Positions 6,774 through 15,922 of a DNA stretch of 53,263 nucleotides are shown piece after piece. The notes under the pieces are model-generated. The model was not told the origin of the DNA. It searched no databases and saw only the letters and a list, made by a program, of their open reading frames with translations. The stretch is from positions 1-53,263 of the forward strand of contig JAFGGJ010000029.1 in assembly GCA_016930595.1 (NCBI GenBank). Direction: 5' to 3'. Each line of letters starts with the position of its first letter. Positions within the stretch are counted from its first letter, which is position 1. Source of the DNA: Planctomycetota bacterium (GTDB taxonomy: Bacteria; Planctomycetota; SZUA-567; JAFGGJ01). The position numbers were made by a program, and so were the translations under genes.

Positions 6774-8045
6774 ATGGTCAGGATAGGATTCATAGGCTAC
6801 GGCGGACGGATAAGCGGGGTTTTCAGCACGCTGAAGAGGCTCTACCAAGACTGTGAAATAGCGGCGATAGCGGATCCGAAGCTGGACGCCGTGAAGGAAA
6901 GACTGAAGAACAGGCTGAAAACGGCGTCGGCGTACCAGATAGACGGGGCGACGGAGGGCGATCTCGAAGGGAAGATAGACCAGGAGGTGAAGAAGATAGA
7001 GTTCTACGAGGATGCCGACAGGATGCTGGAGCAGGCGGAACTGGACGCCGTGATGATAGGGACGCGCTGCAGCCTGCATGCGAAAATGGGGGCGAAGGTT
7101 GCGGAGAGGAAGCTGCCGCTGTTCCTCGAAAAACCCGTGGCGACGACGATGGGGGACCTGAAGGCGCTGCACAGGGCGTTCGAGAAGTCGGGGACGGGAG
7201 ACAAGGTGGTGGTGTCGTTCCCGCTGAGGCTGACGAGGCACGTGCAGATAGCGAAGGAAGTGATAGGGGCCGGGATGATCGGGACGGTGGAGCACGTACA
7301 GGCGATAAACAACGTCCCGTACGGCGGGGACGCGTATTTCATGAACTGGTACCGCGACTGGGACGAGACTCACGGCCTGTGGCTGCAGAAGGCGACGCAC
7401 GATCTCGACGTGGTGAACTACATATACGACCAGGAGCCGGTACGGGCGGCGGGGATGATGAGCCAGAGGGTGCTGGGGCCGGCGGGGAAGAGGTCCGTTG
7501 GGTTCACGATGCCGATGGAGCAGCAGTGCAGGGACTGCGCGAAGCAACGGGAGTGCGCGGAGAGCCCGTTCAACCGGTTTTACCTGAGGGGGGAGGGCGA
7601 GGACGTTCACATACACGAGGACGCGCACTGCATGTTCGGCGACGCGATAAAGAACCAGGACAACGGGAGCTGCCTGGTGGAGTACGAGAGCGGCGCGCAG
7701 GCGGTGTACACGCAGAACTTTTTTGCGAGGAGGGACGCGCGCTACCGCGGGGCGACGATATTCGGATACAAGGGAACGATAAGGTTCGACTGGGCGACGA
7801 ACGAACTGACGGTGGTGCACCATCACACGAACCGGACGGAAAGGTACGACGTGTCGGCGCGCGGCGGCCACGGCGGGGGCGACCTGGAACTGGTGGATTC
7901 GTTCTACAGGGCGATCAAGGAAGGGGAGCCGTCCCGTTCGCCGCTGAGGGCGGGGGTGGTGAGTGCGCTTCTGTGCATGAAGGTTGACGAGTCGTGCCGG
8001 AAGGGCAAGTTCGTGGATATGAGCGTGTCGGAGCTGGACGCGTAG
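6774..8045 (+). CDS. Gfo/Idh/MocA-family NAD(P)-dependent oxidoreductase
   Basis: A 423-residue sugar or cyclitol dehydrogenase-type enzyme. The Rossmann motif GFIGYGGRISG is at residues 5-15, and the family motif EKPVAT (about 117-122) holds the conserved lysine. The C-terminal substrate domain contains an unusual cysteine cluster, CRDCAKQREC (about 245-254), which looks like a metal-binding or structural insert. The ATG at 6774 has AAAGGAG seven bases upstream. The substrate cannot be told. Use of ATA and AGG codons is very heavy, as in all plus-strand genes of the left half. Confidence 0.88.
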   Translation: MVRIGFIGYGGRISGVFSTLKRLYQDCEIAAIADPKLDAVKERLKNRLKTASAYQIDGATEGDLEGKIDQEVKKIEFYEDADRMLEQAELDAVMIGTRCSLHAKMGAKVAERKLPLFLEKPVATTMGDLKALHRAFEKSGTGDKVVVSFPLRLTRHVQIAKEVIGAGMIGTVEHVQAINNVPYGGDAYFMNWYRDWDETHGLWLQKATHDLDVVNYIYDQEPVRAAGMMSQRVLGPAGKRSVGFTMPMEQQCRDCAKQRECAESPFNRFYLRGEGEDVHIHEDAHCMFGDAIKNQDNGSCLVEYESGAQAVYTQNFFARRDARYRGATIFGYKGTIRFDWATNELTVVHHHTNRTERYDVSARGGHGGGDLELVDSFYRAIKEGEPSRSPLRAGVVSALLCMKVDESCRKGKFVDMSVSELDA

Positions 8046-8060
8046 GCCTCCCGGGTGTCC

Positions 8061-8088
8061 TTGCACGGCTTGTAGGGAGCCATATAAT
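8061..8088 (+). promoter_or_regulatory. Promoter of ppdK
   Basis: TTGCAC (8061-8066), a 16-base spacer and a perfect TATAAT (8083-8088), about 65 bases before the ppdK start. AAGGAGGAAC supplies a strong ribosome-binding site. Confidence 0.65.
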
Positions 8089-8153
8089 GGCCGGCAACAG
8101 GCGCGAGGGGGTGCGCGCGCAAACTTCTCTGAACAGGCATAAGGAGGAACAGC

Positions 8154-10928
8154 ATGTCTAAGAAGGGCTCGAAATCCGGCAAAAAGCAGATGGTGTATTT
8201 CTTCGGGGGCGGCAAGGCCGAGGGGCAGAGCACGATGAAAGGTCTGCTGGGCGGAAAAGGGGCCAACCTGGCGGAGATGACGAACGCCGGTCTGCCCGTG
8301 CCGCCCGGTTTTACGATTACGACGGAGGTGTGCGACGCGTATAACAGGGCGGGGAAGAAATGGCCCGCGGGGCTGGAAGAAGAGGTGAAGAAGAACCTCG
8401 CGCGGCTCGAGAAGCTGACCGGGAAGAAACTGGGCGGGAGCAGCAACCCCCTGCTGGTGTCGGTCAGGTCCGGTGCGGCGATATCGATGCCGGGGATGAT
8501 GGACACGGTGCTGAACCTGGGGCTGAACGGATCGTCGCTGAAGGCGCTGATCGACCTGACGGGGAACCCGCGCTTCGGGTGGGACGCCTACAGGCGGTTC
8601 ATACAGATGTTCGGGGACGTGGTGATGGGGGTGCCGCATCACGATTTCGAGCACATACTGGACGGGGTGAAGAAGAAGTACAGGAGGAAGTCCGACCCGG
8701 AACTCACGGCGGAGGAGCTCCAGGAAGTGGTGGCCGGTTACAAGAAGCTGTACAAGGGGCACACGAGGGAGGAGTTCCCGGAGGATCCGATCGAACAGTT
8801 AAGGAAGGCGATAGACGCGGTATTCGGGTCATGGAACAACCCGAGGGCGATAAAGTACCGCGAGATAAACGACATAAAGGGCCTGCTTGGCACGGCCGTG
8901 AACGTACAGACGATGGTGTTCGGGAACATGGGGAACGACAGCGGTACGGGGGTGGCGTTCACGAGGAACCCGGCGACCGGGGAAGACCGGTTCTACGGGG
9001 AGTTCCTGATGAACGCGCAGGGCGAGGACGTGGTGGCGGGGATACGCACGCCGGAGCCGATAAGCGAGCTGAAGAGGCACGATCCGAAGGCGTACAAGCA
9101 GCTGATGGCCATCCGGAAGAAGCTGGAGACCCACTACCGCGACATGCAGGACATAGAGTTCACGATCGAAAAGGGCAGCCTGTACATGCTGCAGACGCGC
9201 ACCGGCAAGCGGACGGCCGCCGCGGCGGTGAAGATGGCGGTGGACATGGTGCAGGAGAAGCTGATAACGAAGCAGGAAGCCCTGTTGCGGGTGGATCCGA
9301 ATTCGCTGGACCAGCTTCTGCACCCGGTGTTCGATCCCAAGGCGGTGTCTGGGGCCAAGCCCATAGGGAACGGGCTGCCGGCGTCGCCCGGGGCGGCGTC
9401 GGGGAAGGTGGTTTTCAGCGCCGACGAGGCGGAAGCGTGGGCGGCAAAGGGCGAGGAAGTGATACTCGCCAGGGTCGAGACGAGCCCGGAGGACGTGGGC
9501 GGCATGCACGCTGCAAACGGGATTCTGACCGCGCGCGGCGGGATGACGAGCCATGCGGCGGTGGTGGCGAGAGGCATGGGCAAGTGCTGCGTGGCGGGAG
9601 CGGGCGACGTGGTGATAGACTACAAGGCAAAGACGTTCAAGGCGGGCGGGGCCACGGTGAAGCAGGGCGACTGGGTAAGCCTGGACGGTTCGACCGGCAA
9701 GGTGTACAAGGGGCAGATGCCGACGATAGAGCCCAAGCTGTCGGGCAATTTCGGCACGATCATGAGCTGGGCGGACGAGGCGAAGCGGCTGGGAGTGCGT
9801 ACGAATTCCGACACGCCGCACGACACGGCCGTCGCGGTGAACTTCGGGGCGGAAGGCATAGGCCTTACGCGCACGGAGCACATGTTCTTCGAGGGCGACA
9901 GGATAATATCGTTCCGGAGGCTGATACTGGTTGCGGAGGAAGTAAAGGATCTGCGGCGGGCGCTGGAAGCGGCCACCGGTGCGGGAGAAGCGAAGAAAAT
10001 AGAGAAGAATCTGAAGGCGCCGCTGGCGCAGTACAACAAGGCGCTGGCGGAACTGCTGCCCCTGCAGAGGAAGGATTTCGAAGGGATATTCCTGGCGTTG
10101 AAGGGGCGTCCGTGCACGATAAGGCTGCTTGATCCGCCTCTGCACGAATTCCTGCCGCACGACGACGCGGGCCAGAAGGAGATGGCGCGCAGCATGAAGG
10201 TGGACGTGAGGAAAATAAAGGCGACGGTGGAGGCGCTGCACGAGTTCAACCCGATGCTGGGCCACCGCGGCTGCCGGCTCGGCATCACGTACCCCGAAGT
10301 GAGCGCGATGCAGGTGCGGGCCATAATAGAAGCGGCGATAAACGTGGCGAAGAAGGGCACGAAGCCGGGCGTGGAGATAATGATCCCGCTGGCGGGCAAC
10401 GCGAAGGAATTCGAGCTTCAGCGTGACGTGGCGGAGGCGACGATAGCGGAGATAAAGAAGGAGAAGAAGCTGAAAAAACTGCCGTTCGAGGTGAAGATAG
10501 GGACGATGATCGAGATACCGAGGGCGGCGGTTACGGCGGACGAGATAGCGAAGAAGGCGGAGTTCTTCTCGTTCGGGACGAACGACCTGACTCAGATGGG
10601 ATGCGGCTTCAGCCGGGACGACGCTGGAAAGTTCCTGGGCGAATACGTGAAACTCGGCATCTATGAATACGACCCGTTCCAGGTGCTGGACCAGAGCGGC
10701 GTCGGGAAGCTCGTGGACATGGCCTGCAAGCTCGGCCGGCGCACGCGCAAGAACCTGAAGCTGGGTATCTGCGGCGAGCACGGCGGAGAGCCCATGTCGG
10801 TGGAATTCTGCCACAGGGTGGGGCTCGACTACGTGTCATGCTCGCCGTACCGCGTGCCGATCGCGAGACTGGCGGCGGCGCACGCGGCGCTGAAAGAGAA
10901 AGCGGCCGGGAACAGCAGGAAGAAATAA
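8154..10928 (+). CDS. ppdK: Pyruvate, phosphate dikinase
   Basis: A 924-residue cytoplasmic enzyme interconverting pyruvate, ATP and phosphate with phosphoenolpyruvate, AMP and diphosphate. The N-terminal ATP-grasp domain starts with LLGGKGANLAEM. The swivelling phosphohistidine domain has GGMTSHAAVVARGMGK with His467. The C-terminal PEP/pyruvate TIM barrel contains the catalytic cysteine motif CGEHGGEP (Cys873). All domains are intact and the length is normal. It has its own promoter and a hairpin after the stop, so it is probably monocistronic. A reversible PPDK often signals PPi-dependent glycolysis or gluconeogenic use. Confidence 0.97.
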   Translation: MSKKGSKSGKKQMVYFFGGGKAEGQSTMKGLLGGKGANLAEMTNAGLPVPPGFTITTEVCDAYNRAGKKWPAGLEEEVKKNLARLEKLTGKKLGGSSNPLLVSVRSGAAISMPGMMDTVLNLGLNGSSLKALIDLTGNPRFGWDAYRRFIQMFGDVVMGVPHHDFEHILDGVKKKYRRKSDPELTAEELQEVVAGYKKLYKGHTREEFPEDPIEQLRKAIDAVFGSWNNPRAIKYREINDIKGLLGTAVNVQTMVFGNMGNDSGTGVAFTRNPATGEDRFYGEFLMNAQGEDVVAGIRTPEPISELKRHDPKAYKQLMAIRKKLETHYRDMQDIEFTIEKGSLYMLQTRTGKRTAAAAVKMAVDMVQEKLITKQEALLRVDPNSLDQLLHPVFDPKAVSGAKPIGNGLPASPGAASGKVVFSADEAEAWAAKGEEVILARVETSPEDVGGMHAANGILTARGGMTSHAAVVARGMGKCCVAGAGDVVIDYKAKTFKAGGATVKQGDWVSLDGSTGKVYKGQMPTIEPKLSGNFGTIMSWADEAKRLGVRTNSDTPHDTAVAVNFGAEGIGLTRTEHMFFEGDRIISFRRLILVAEEVKDLRRALEAATGAGEAKKIEKNLKAPLAQYNKALAELLPLQRKDFEGIFLALKGRPCTIRLLDPPLHEFLPHDDAGQKEMARSMKVDVRKIKATVEALHEFNPMLGHRGCRLGITYPEVSAMQVRAIIEAAINVAKKGTKPGVEIMIPLAGNAKEFELQRDVAEATIAEIKKEKKLKKLPFEVKIGTMIEIPRAAVTADEIAKKAEFFSFGTNDLTQMGCGFSRDDAGKFLGEYVKLGIYEYDPFQVLDQSGVGKLVDMACKLGRRTRKNLKLGICGEHGGEPMSVEFCHRVGLDYVSCSPYRVPIARLAAAHAALKEKAAGNSRKK

Positions 10929-10960
10929 CGGCGGTAAACGGCAGGCCTGAGACGGATACC

Positions 10961-10985
10961 GGGGGCCGGCGGCAAGCCGGCCCCC
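10961..10985 (+). terminator. Strong hairpin after ppdK
   Basis: GGGGGCCGGC and GCCGGCCCCC form a perfect 10-base stem around the loop GGCAA, 32 bases after the ppdK stop. No T-tract follows, so it may act as a transcript-end stabiliser or a Rho-assisted stop and not as a classic intrinsic terminator. Confidence 0.6.
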
Positions 10986-11010
10986 GCTTCTACAGGAGAG
11001 AAAGCACCTG

Positions 11011-12093
11011 ATGGAAACGGTGATAAGGATCATACATGCGGCTTCGCCACAGGGCGCGGAGCTGCGCCTCGTGGTGGCTGCGGCCGCGGTGGTCCTGGCC
11101 GGGACGAGACTGTCAAAGTATGGAGACGTGTTCAGCGAAAAGCTGAAACTGGGGCACGCGTTCGTCGGGCTGATATTCATGTCGTTTGCGACGGCCCTGC
11201 CCGAGCTGATAACGAGTTCGTCGGCCGCCGCGGTGGAGGGGTCGCCCAACCTGGCGCTGGGGAACAACTTCGGGAGCATATTTTTCAACGTTTCGATACT
11301 GGCGTGGCTGGACATACTGGTTAAGGAAAAAAGCCTGTACGCCGCGGTGAACAGGGACGTGATGGTGCCTGGAGTCGTGAGCATGGCCATGGTGGCGCTT
11401 GGGATGTTTTTCCTTGCCGTGGAACTGGCAAGGCCCGGGTTCATCCCGGCGCCGTTCAACGTAGGACTTGGGGCGCTGGTGATTTTTGCGGCGTATGCGG
11501 GCGGGGCTGGATTCCTGCGGCATCATGACGAGGAACACGGTGGCGCCGGCGACGAGGAACCTGCCGGGCACAGCGAGGTATCGCTCGGATGGACAGTGGT
11601 CAAATACGCAGGCGCGGCGCTGGTGATCGGCTGGGCGGGCGTTAACCTCGCGAGGGCCGGCAAGGATCTGTCGGAGACGTACGGGTTGTCGAAATCGTTC
11701 ATCGGGACGATATTCCTTGCGATATCGACAAGCCTGCCCGAGCTGTCGGCGACGGTAACGATGGTGCGGAGGGGCTTCTACGACATGGCGTTCGGAAACA
11801 TTTTCGGGTCGAACGCGTTCAACGTGGTGATCCTGGCGGCGACGGACGTGGTATACCGGAAGGGAAGCCTGTTCGCGGACGCTGCGACCGAGGGAGCGGG
11901 AAGCACCGGCGGAACCGGGGGGGGGCACGTCCACATGGTGACGGGTTCCCTGGCGATCCTGATGACCGGGCTGGTGGTGCTGGGAATAATGCACAGGCCA
12001 TCGACGTTAAGGGCGCGACTCAGTTATCCGAGCGTGCTGGTGATAGCGTTGTTCTTCCTGGGTGCTTTCGTAACGTACCTGCTGAGCATGTAG
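11011..12093 (+). CDS. CaCA-family sodium/calcium antiporter
   Basis: A 360-residue inner-membrane protein with about ten hydrophobic segments in two inverted halves. Each half carries the alpha-repeat signature of the calcium/cation antiporter superfamily: FATALPELITSSSA near residue 54 and STSLPELSATVTM near residue 240. The first is followed by GNNFGSIFFN and the second by GNIFGSNAFN. A hydrophilic His/Glu-rich loop (about 171-186, HHDEEHGGAGDEE) separates the halves and may sense cations. Such proteins exchange Ca2+ for Na+ or H+. The stop lies 7 bases from the convergent LysM gene. Confidence 0.9.
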   Translation: METVIRIIHAASPQGAELRLVVAAAAVVLAGTRLSKYGDVFSEKLKLGHAFVGLIFMSFATALPELITSSSAAAVEGSPNLALGNNFGSIFFNVSILAWLDILVKEKSLYAAVNRDVMVPGVVSMAMVALGMFFLAVELARPGFIPAPFNVGLGALVIFAAYAGGAGFLRHHDEEHGGAGDEEPAGHSEVSLGWTVVKYAGAALVIGWAGVNLARAGKDLSETYGLSKSFIGTIFLAISTSLPELSATVTMVRRGFYDMAFGNIFGSNAFNVVILAATDVVYRKGSLFADAATEGAGSTGGTGGGHVHMVTGSLAILMTGLVVLGIMHRPSTLRARLSYPSVLVIALFFLGAFVTYLLSM

Positions 12094-12099
12094 CGGGAA

Positions 12100-12789
12100 T
12101 CAGCGGGGAGCAAGGACGGAGAGAGTCGCGAGGAAGGGCCGGATTCTTTCACCGGTGAAGGCGGTGCCCAGCAGGAGAAAGAGAAGGACGGCGGAGCCGC
12201 TCATGATCTTGGCCGCTCCCCAGGTGAGAGTGGTGCGCCGGAGATCGTTGTTATAGACTGGCGAAAGGGCTCTGAGGGCGAGTGCCGCTGCGGCCATCCA
12301 GAGTACGGGAAAGAACGCCAGGGCGCCGGTCTTGCCGGCGAATCCCCAGGCGGCAAGGCCCCAGAACAACAGGGACGAAGTGAAAACGGCGGTGGTGCCC
12401 GCCGCGATGAAAGCACGAAGCGCATTGCCGCTGCCGCCCACGAGGCGTTCGGCGGCGGAGAAAGCGGGTACGTCCACCGCCAGACCGAGCACTACCAGGC
12501 CGGCCGTGATCAGCAGAAACGTCGAAAAGTCGCCGAAGGGGCTGCTGGGGCCGGGGATCATCAGCGTGGTGCCTGGCGTGAGAACGTAAGGTTCCTGGAT
12601 GCCGTTGGATTCGGCGATTGGGCGGTACAGAACTCCGTTGCCGTAGTACCGCGAGGCTATCGCGAAGAGAGTGTCGCCGGGGGCGACGTCATGGATGCGG
12701 GGAGATGTGCGCACGGTATAGATAAGAAAGGCCGCCGCCAGGCCCATGAGAAAGAACAGGAAACCGCCTGCAAGCCTGGGGGGGTTCAA
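12100..12789 (-). CDS. LysM-domain multi-pass membrane protein
   Basis: A 229-residue protein. A hydrophobic segment near residues 8-26 is followed by a LysM domain (about 32-79, HDVAPGDTLFAIASRYYG to LTPGTTLMIPG) that probably binds peptidoglycan, then four further membrane segments to the C-terminus. LysM followed by several membrane spans is uncommon. The start is TTG at 12789, overlapping the TGA of the upstream LysM gene as TTGA, so the two are translationally coupled. The function is unknown; a cell-wall-linked membrane role is inference. Confidence 0.75.
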   Translation of the reverse strand: MNPPRLAGGFLFFLMGLAAAFLIYTVRTSPRIHDVAPGDTLFAIASRYYGNGVLYRPIAESNGIQEPYVLTPGTTLMIPGPSSPFGDFSTFLLITAGLVVLGLAVDVPAFSAAERLVGGSGNALRAFIAAGTTAVFTSSLLFWGLAAWGFAGKTGALAFFPVLWMAAAALALRALSPVYNNDLRRTTLTWGAAKIMSGSAVLLFLLLGTAFTGERIRPFLATLSVLAPR

Positions 12790-13511
12790 AGCCCTCTGCC
12801 TCCGGTAAGGTACACGGTCCCGCTGCCTGCAGCAGGCGAAGCGGACGGGCCCGTGGCGGCGGCGGGGGATTCGGCGGTTGCCCGGGGCTGTGGCGGGGCG
12901 GATTCGGCGACGGCGGGCGCGGCGGAGCGGGCGGGGATTTTGAGCTTCATGCCGGGGTATATCCTGTAGGGAGGCTTCATGCCGTTTGTTTCAGCGATGG
13001 TTTTCCATTCAGCGGGCTTGTCGAGGAGCCTGCGTGCAATGCCGTACAGCGTGTCCCGCTGCTGCACTTCATACACGGTGAATTGCTGGACGGGCGGCTG
13101 GGGAGGAACGGCGTCGGCCTGCGGCTGTGTGGAAGCGGGCGGGGGCGGGGTTTCTGCAACGGCGGGCGCCTGGGGAGGAACGGGGGGCGCCGAGCGGGCG
13201 GCGGGCGCCGGGTCTGTGGAAACGGCGGCAGGCGCCGGAACGGGCGGGAGGGGCGCGGTTTCCGCGGGAGACGCGGGGGCGTTCCCCGGGCGGACGCGGG
13301 CAAGACGCTCGATGCCGTCGCGCACTTCTTCGAGCGTGCGTTTGGCGCCGCGTGATTGTTCAACGAGGCGTTCGCCGTCCGCAACGAATTCTTTGCCGCG
13401 GTCGACGTATTCGTCGATGGGAAGCCTGACGATGTAGATATAGACGCCGACGGCGGCGATACAGAGCAACATGGCGACTGTTGCGAAACTATACACAAGA
13501 ACCCTGAGCAT
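12786..13511 (-). CDS. Membrane-anchored LysM protein with Pro/Ala-rich linker
   Basis: A 241-residue protein with one N-terminal membrane anchor (about residues 5-26), then a charged region of coiled-coil character (about 35-70). A long Pro/Ala linker (about 75-140) leads to a LysM domain (about 143-192, TVYEVQQRDTLYGIARRLL to YPGMKLKIP) and a second Pro/Ala tail. The layout suits an inner-membrane protein that reaches across the periplasm to peptidoglycan. The ATG at 13511 has GGGAGG five bases upstream. It forms a two-gene unit with the downstream LysM membrane protein, which starts inside its stop. Confidence 0.8.
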   Translation of the reverse strand: MLRVLVYSFATVAMLLCIAAVGVYIYIVRLPIDEYVDRGKEFVADGERLVEQSRGAKRTLEEVRDGIERLARVRPGNAPASPAETAPLPPVPAPAAVSTDPAPAARSAPPVPPQAPAVAETPPPPASTQPQADAVPPQPPVQQFTVYEVQQRDTLYGIARRLLDKPAEWKTIAETNGMKPPYRIYPGMKLKIPARSAAPAVAESAPPQPRATAESPAAATGPSASPAAGSGTVYLTGGRGL

Positions 13512-13594
13512 GGCATCCTCCCGGGAAGCTGTCGGACACGGCATGCGGAGGCTTTGGGCGTTACGGAAACTTTAAGGGCTTTGCGTCAAGCAGG

Positions 13595-13622
13595 TTGCAG
13601 GTGGGCAGGCAAAGGGTAAACT
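13595..13622 (+). promoter_or_regulatory. Possible promoter of floA
   Basis: TTGCAG (13595-13600), a 16-base spacer and TAAACT (13617-13622), about 46 bases before the floA start. The -10 matches four of six consensus bases. Confidence 0.35.
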
Positions 13623-13668
13623 TGTATTCGGTTGAACGGGTGCGTGTTTCGGAGAGGAGTCGATTGTC

Positions 13669-14682
13669 ATGGACAAGGATACTCTGGTCGGCATAGGTAT
13701 CGTGGTTGCAATTATTATCGGACTGATCGGTTTCGTAGTGGTGGTGTCGTACGCGAAACTGTGGATACAGGCTATGGCCTCCGGTGCACATGTATCGCTG
13801 TTTTCGCTGATCGGGATGACGCTCAGGAAAGTGCGCGCCACGGTGATCGTGGGGAACCGGATAACGGCGATGAAGGCGGGACTGCACGTGCCGACGTCGG
13901 ACATGGAAGCGCACTATCTGGCCGGCGGGAACATTGACAGGGTGGTGAAGGCGCTGATTGCCGCGAACAAGGCGAATATCTCTCTGGGCTGGGCGCAGGC
14001 GTGCGCGATAGATCTTGCCGGACGGGATATCCTGGACGCGGTAAGGATGTCGGTGAACCCGAGGGTTATAGATTCGCCCGACCCCAGCAAGGGGCGCACC
14101 ACGATAGACGCCGTCGCCGTGGACGGCATCCAGTTGAAGGCCAAGGCGAGGGTGACGGTCAGGACGAACATAGACAGGCTGGTCGGCGGTGCGACGGAGG
14201 AAACCGTTATCGCACGGGTCGGGGAGGGCATAGTCAGCGCGATCGGCTCGAGCGAGACCTACAAGGAAGTGCTGGAGAACCCGGACAAGATATCCAAAGC
14301 GGTGCTGGCCAAGGGACTCGATTCGGGGACGGCGTTCGAAATCCTGTCGATAGACATAGCGGATGTCGACGTCGGAGACAACGTGGGCGCAAAGCTGCAG
14401 GCCGAACAGGCGGAAGCCGACAAGCGTGTGGCGCAGGCCATGGCCGAAAAACGCAGGGCGCTGGCGGTGGCGCAGGAACAGGAAATGCGGGCGAAAACGC
14501 AGGAAAACCGCGCCAAGGTGGTCGAAGCGGAAGCGCAGGTGCCCCTTGCAATAGCCGAAGCCTTCCGCCAGGGGAATCTCGGCATAATGGACTACTACAG
14601 GCTCCGCAACATCCAGGCTGACACCGGAATGCGTGATTCGATAGCAGGCGGTTCAGGCGATGACAAGGGATCCAAGAAGTAA
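13669..14682 (+). CDS. floA: Flotillin-like protein FloA
   Basis: A 337-residue membrane scaffold of the bacterial flotillin FloA (YqfA) family, which organises membrane microdomains. An N-terminal hydrophobic hairpin (about 6-55) is followed by the SPFH-type core, and then an Ala/Glu/Gln-rich coiled coil (about 240-300, [20 protein letters not shown]) and a C-terminal tail. The family-typical [11 protein letters not shown] is present. GAGGAG precedes the ATG by nine bases. No NfeD gene is adjacent; instead a small anchored protein follows 12 bases later and is probably co-transcribed. Confidence 0.93.
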   Translation: MDKDTLVGIGIVVAIIIGLIGFVVVVSYAKLWIQAMASGAHVSLFSLIGMTLRKVRATVIVGNRITAMKAGLHVPTSDMEAHYLAGGNIDRVVKALIAANKANISLGWAQACAIDLAGRDILDAVRMSVNPRVIDSPDPSKGRTTIDAVAVDGIQLKAKARVTVRTNIDRLVGGATEETVIARVGEGIVSAIGSSETYKEVLENPDKISKAVLAKGLDSGTAFEILSIDIADVDVGDNVGAKLQAEQAEADKRVAQAMAEKRRALAVAQEQEMRAKTQENRAKVVEAEAQVPLAIAEAFRQGNLGIMDYYRLRNIQADTGMRDSIAGGSGDDKGSKK

Positions 14683-14694
14683 CGGGGTGATTCA

Positions 14695-15348
14695 ATGGAT
14701 GCCTTTGGCATAATAGTTTTTATCGTCGTAGTTATCATTATCGGCACCAAGGTAAAGAAGGCGATAAAAGAAGAAGCCGCGAAGGCGAACCGTTTCGCCG
14801 AGGAGATGAAGCGGAAACGGGCCGGCGGTGAAGACGGGACCGCTTATACGCCGGCCTCGAAAGCAGGCAGACCGGCGCAGGGAGGGGCGGCACCCGGATC
14901 GCTGCAGGGCCTGCTGGAAGCGCTGGCCGCACAGGTCGCCCCGCCGCCCGTGAAACAACCTCCGCCGCTTCCGCCGCGGGAAATTCAGGCCCGGGAGGCC
15001 GCGGCAAACACGGACAGCGACGTGCTTTCCGGGGGACTGTCCAGGGATTACGATGACGAAAAGGCGGCGTGGAGGAAGGCTACCGCTTTACCGGTTGAGG
15101 CGGCGGCTGTACCCCGCCGAAAGCAGAAGAAGCGGGCGAGACCTGCGGTCATGCCGGCGGCGGCGGCGATGGCTCCGGCGGCGATGGATGTCAGGAGCGT
15201 GTCGCCGGCGCAGGTTCGATTTGCCGGCGGCGGCGAGTTCCTGAAACGGCTTGAAGACAGGCCGCCATGGCAGGCGGCCTTCGTGTTGCACGAGGTGCTT
15301 GGCAAACCGAGGGCAATGAAGGCCCCGGAAGAAGAGGCTTTCGGGTAG
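14695..15348 (+). CDS. FloA-linked single-span membrane protein
   Basis: A 217-residue protein I cannot assign to a named family. Residues 4-18 form a membrane span, followed by a basic and charged helix (KVKKAIKEEAAKANRFAEEM), a long low-complexity Pro/Ala region, and a conserved-looking C-terminal module (about 180-210: EFLKRLEDRPPWQAAFVLHE, then VLGKPRAM). Short anchored proteins ending in an A..L.E.LG.PRA-type motif are frequent in PVC-type genomes as far as I recall. Placement 12 bases after floA suggests a role with the flotillin scaffold; that is inference. Confidence 0.7.
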   Translation: MDAFGIIVFIVVVIIIGTKVKKAIKEEAAKANRFAEEMKRKRAGGEDGTAYTPASKAGRPAQGGAAPGSLQGLLEALAAQVAPPPVKQPPPLPPREIQAREAAANTDSDVLSGGLSRDYDDEKAAWRKATALPVEAAAVPRRKQKKRARPAVMPAAAAMAPAAMDVRSVSPAQVRFAGGGEFLKRLEDRPPWQAAFVLHEVLGKPRAMKAPEEEAFG

Positions 15349-15369
15349 TATGCGCCTGCGGGCGGCGAG

Positions 15370-15398
15370 TTGACAACGGCCTGCGCACGGTGGATAAT
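15370..15398 (+). promoter_or_regulatory. Near-consensus promoter of ptsN-like/queD
   Basis: A perfect TTGACA (15370-15375), an exact 17-base spacer and GATAAT (15393-15398). This is the best sigma-70-type promoter in the window. The expected transcript start is near 15405, about 56 bases before the GTG start. Confidence 0.75.
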
Positions 15399-15460
15399 AC
15401 CATGCAGCAGACGGGTGCATGTATCGGGACTTGACAGGTTGTAGGATCAGGAGGCATCCA

Positions 15461-15922
15461 GTGTTTCACGTTAGCGAATTCCTGCGGCCGGACAGAGTAA
15501 AACTGACATTGGAAGCCGTTCGTAAGAAGGAAGCTATAAAGGAAGTGGCAAGCATACTGGATGGGGACGAAGCGGTTCTGGACCGTGAGCAGTTTCTGAA
15601 AGAGATATTTCAGCGGGAGAAGGTGGAGACGACGGGGATAGGGAACGGCGTGGCGATACCGCATGCCCGCACGGATGCGGTGGGCGATCTGGTCATTTCC
15701 GTGGGGCGCTCGGCAGACGGGGTGGATTTCGGAGCGGTGGACGGCAAACCGGTGAAGCTGATTTTCGTTATGGGGACTCCGAAAGCCAACGTGACAAAGT
15801 ACCTGAAGCTGCTGGCGCAGTTGTCACGGCTGGTGCGGTCCAACGGATGCGTGGAAAAAGTGCTGAACGCCGGGACCAGGCAGGATGTGGTTGATGTTTT
15901 CAGGGAGGCGGAAGGGCTTTGA
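15461..15922 (+). CDS. PTS EIIA (fructose/Ntr type) protein
   Basis: A 153-residue EIIA domain of the PTS_EIIA_2 type. The phosphorylated histidine is His68 in GNGVAIPHAR, and the family motif VKLIFVMGTPKA is intact. The start is GTG at 15461, six bases after AGGAGG; frames upstream lack a site. No EIIB or EIIC gene is nearby, so a regulatory PtsN-like role is more likely than sugar uptake. Its stop overlaps the queD start as TTGA. Confidence 0.9.
   Translation: MFHVSEFLRPDRVKLTLEAVRKKEAIKEVASILDGDEAVLDREQFLKEIFQREKVETTGIGNGVAIPHARTDAVGDLVISVGRSADGVDFGAVDGKPVKLIFVMGTPKANVTKYLKLLAQLSRLVRSNGCVEKVLNAGTRQDVVDVFREAEGL

Noticed and set aside
8360..10814. Long open frames on both strands within ppdK
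   Set aside because: They are shadows of the ppdK reading frame in a high-GC gene; the proteins are Gly/Arg/His-rich and match no family.
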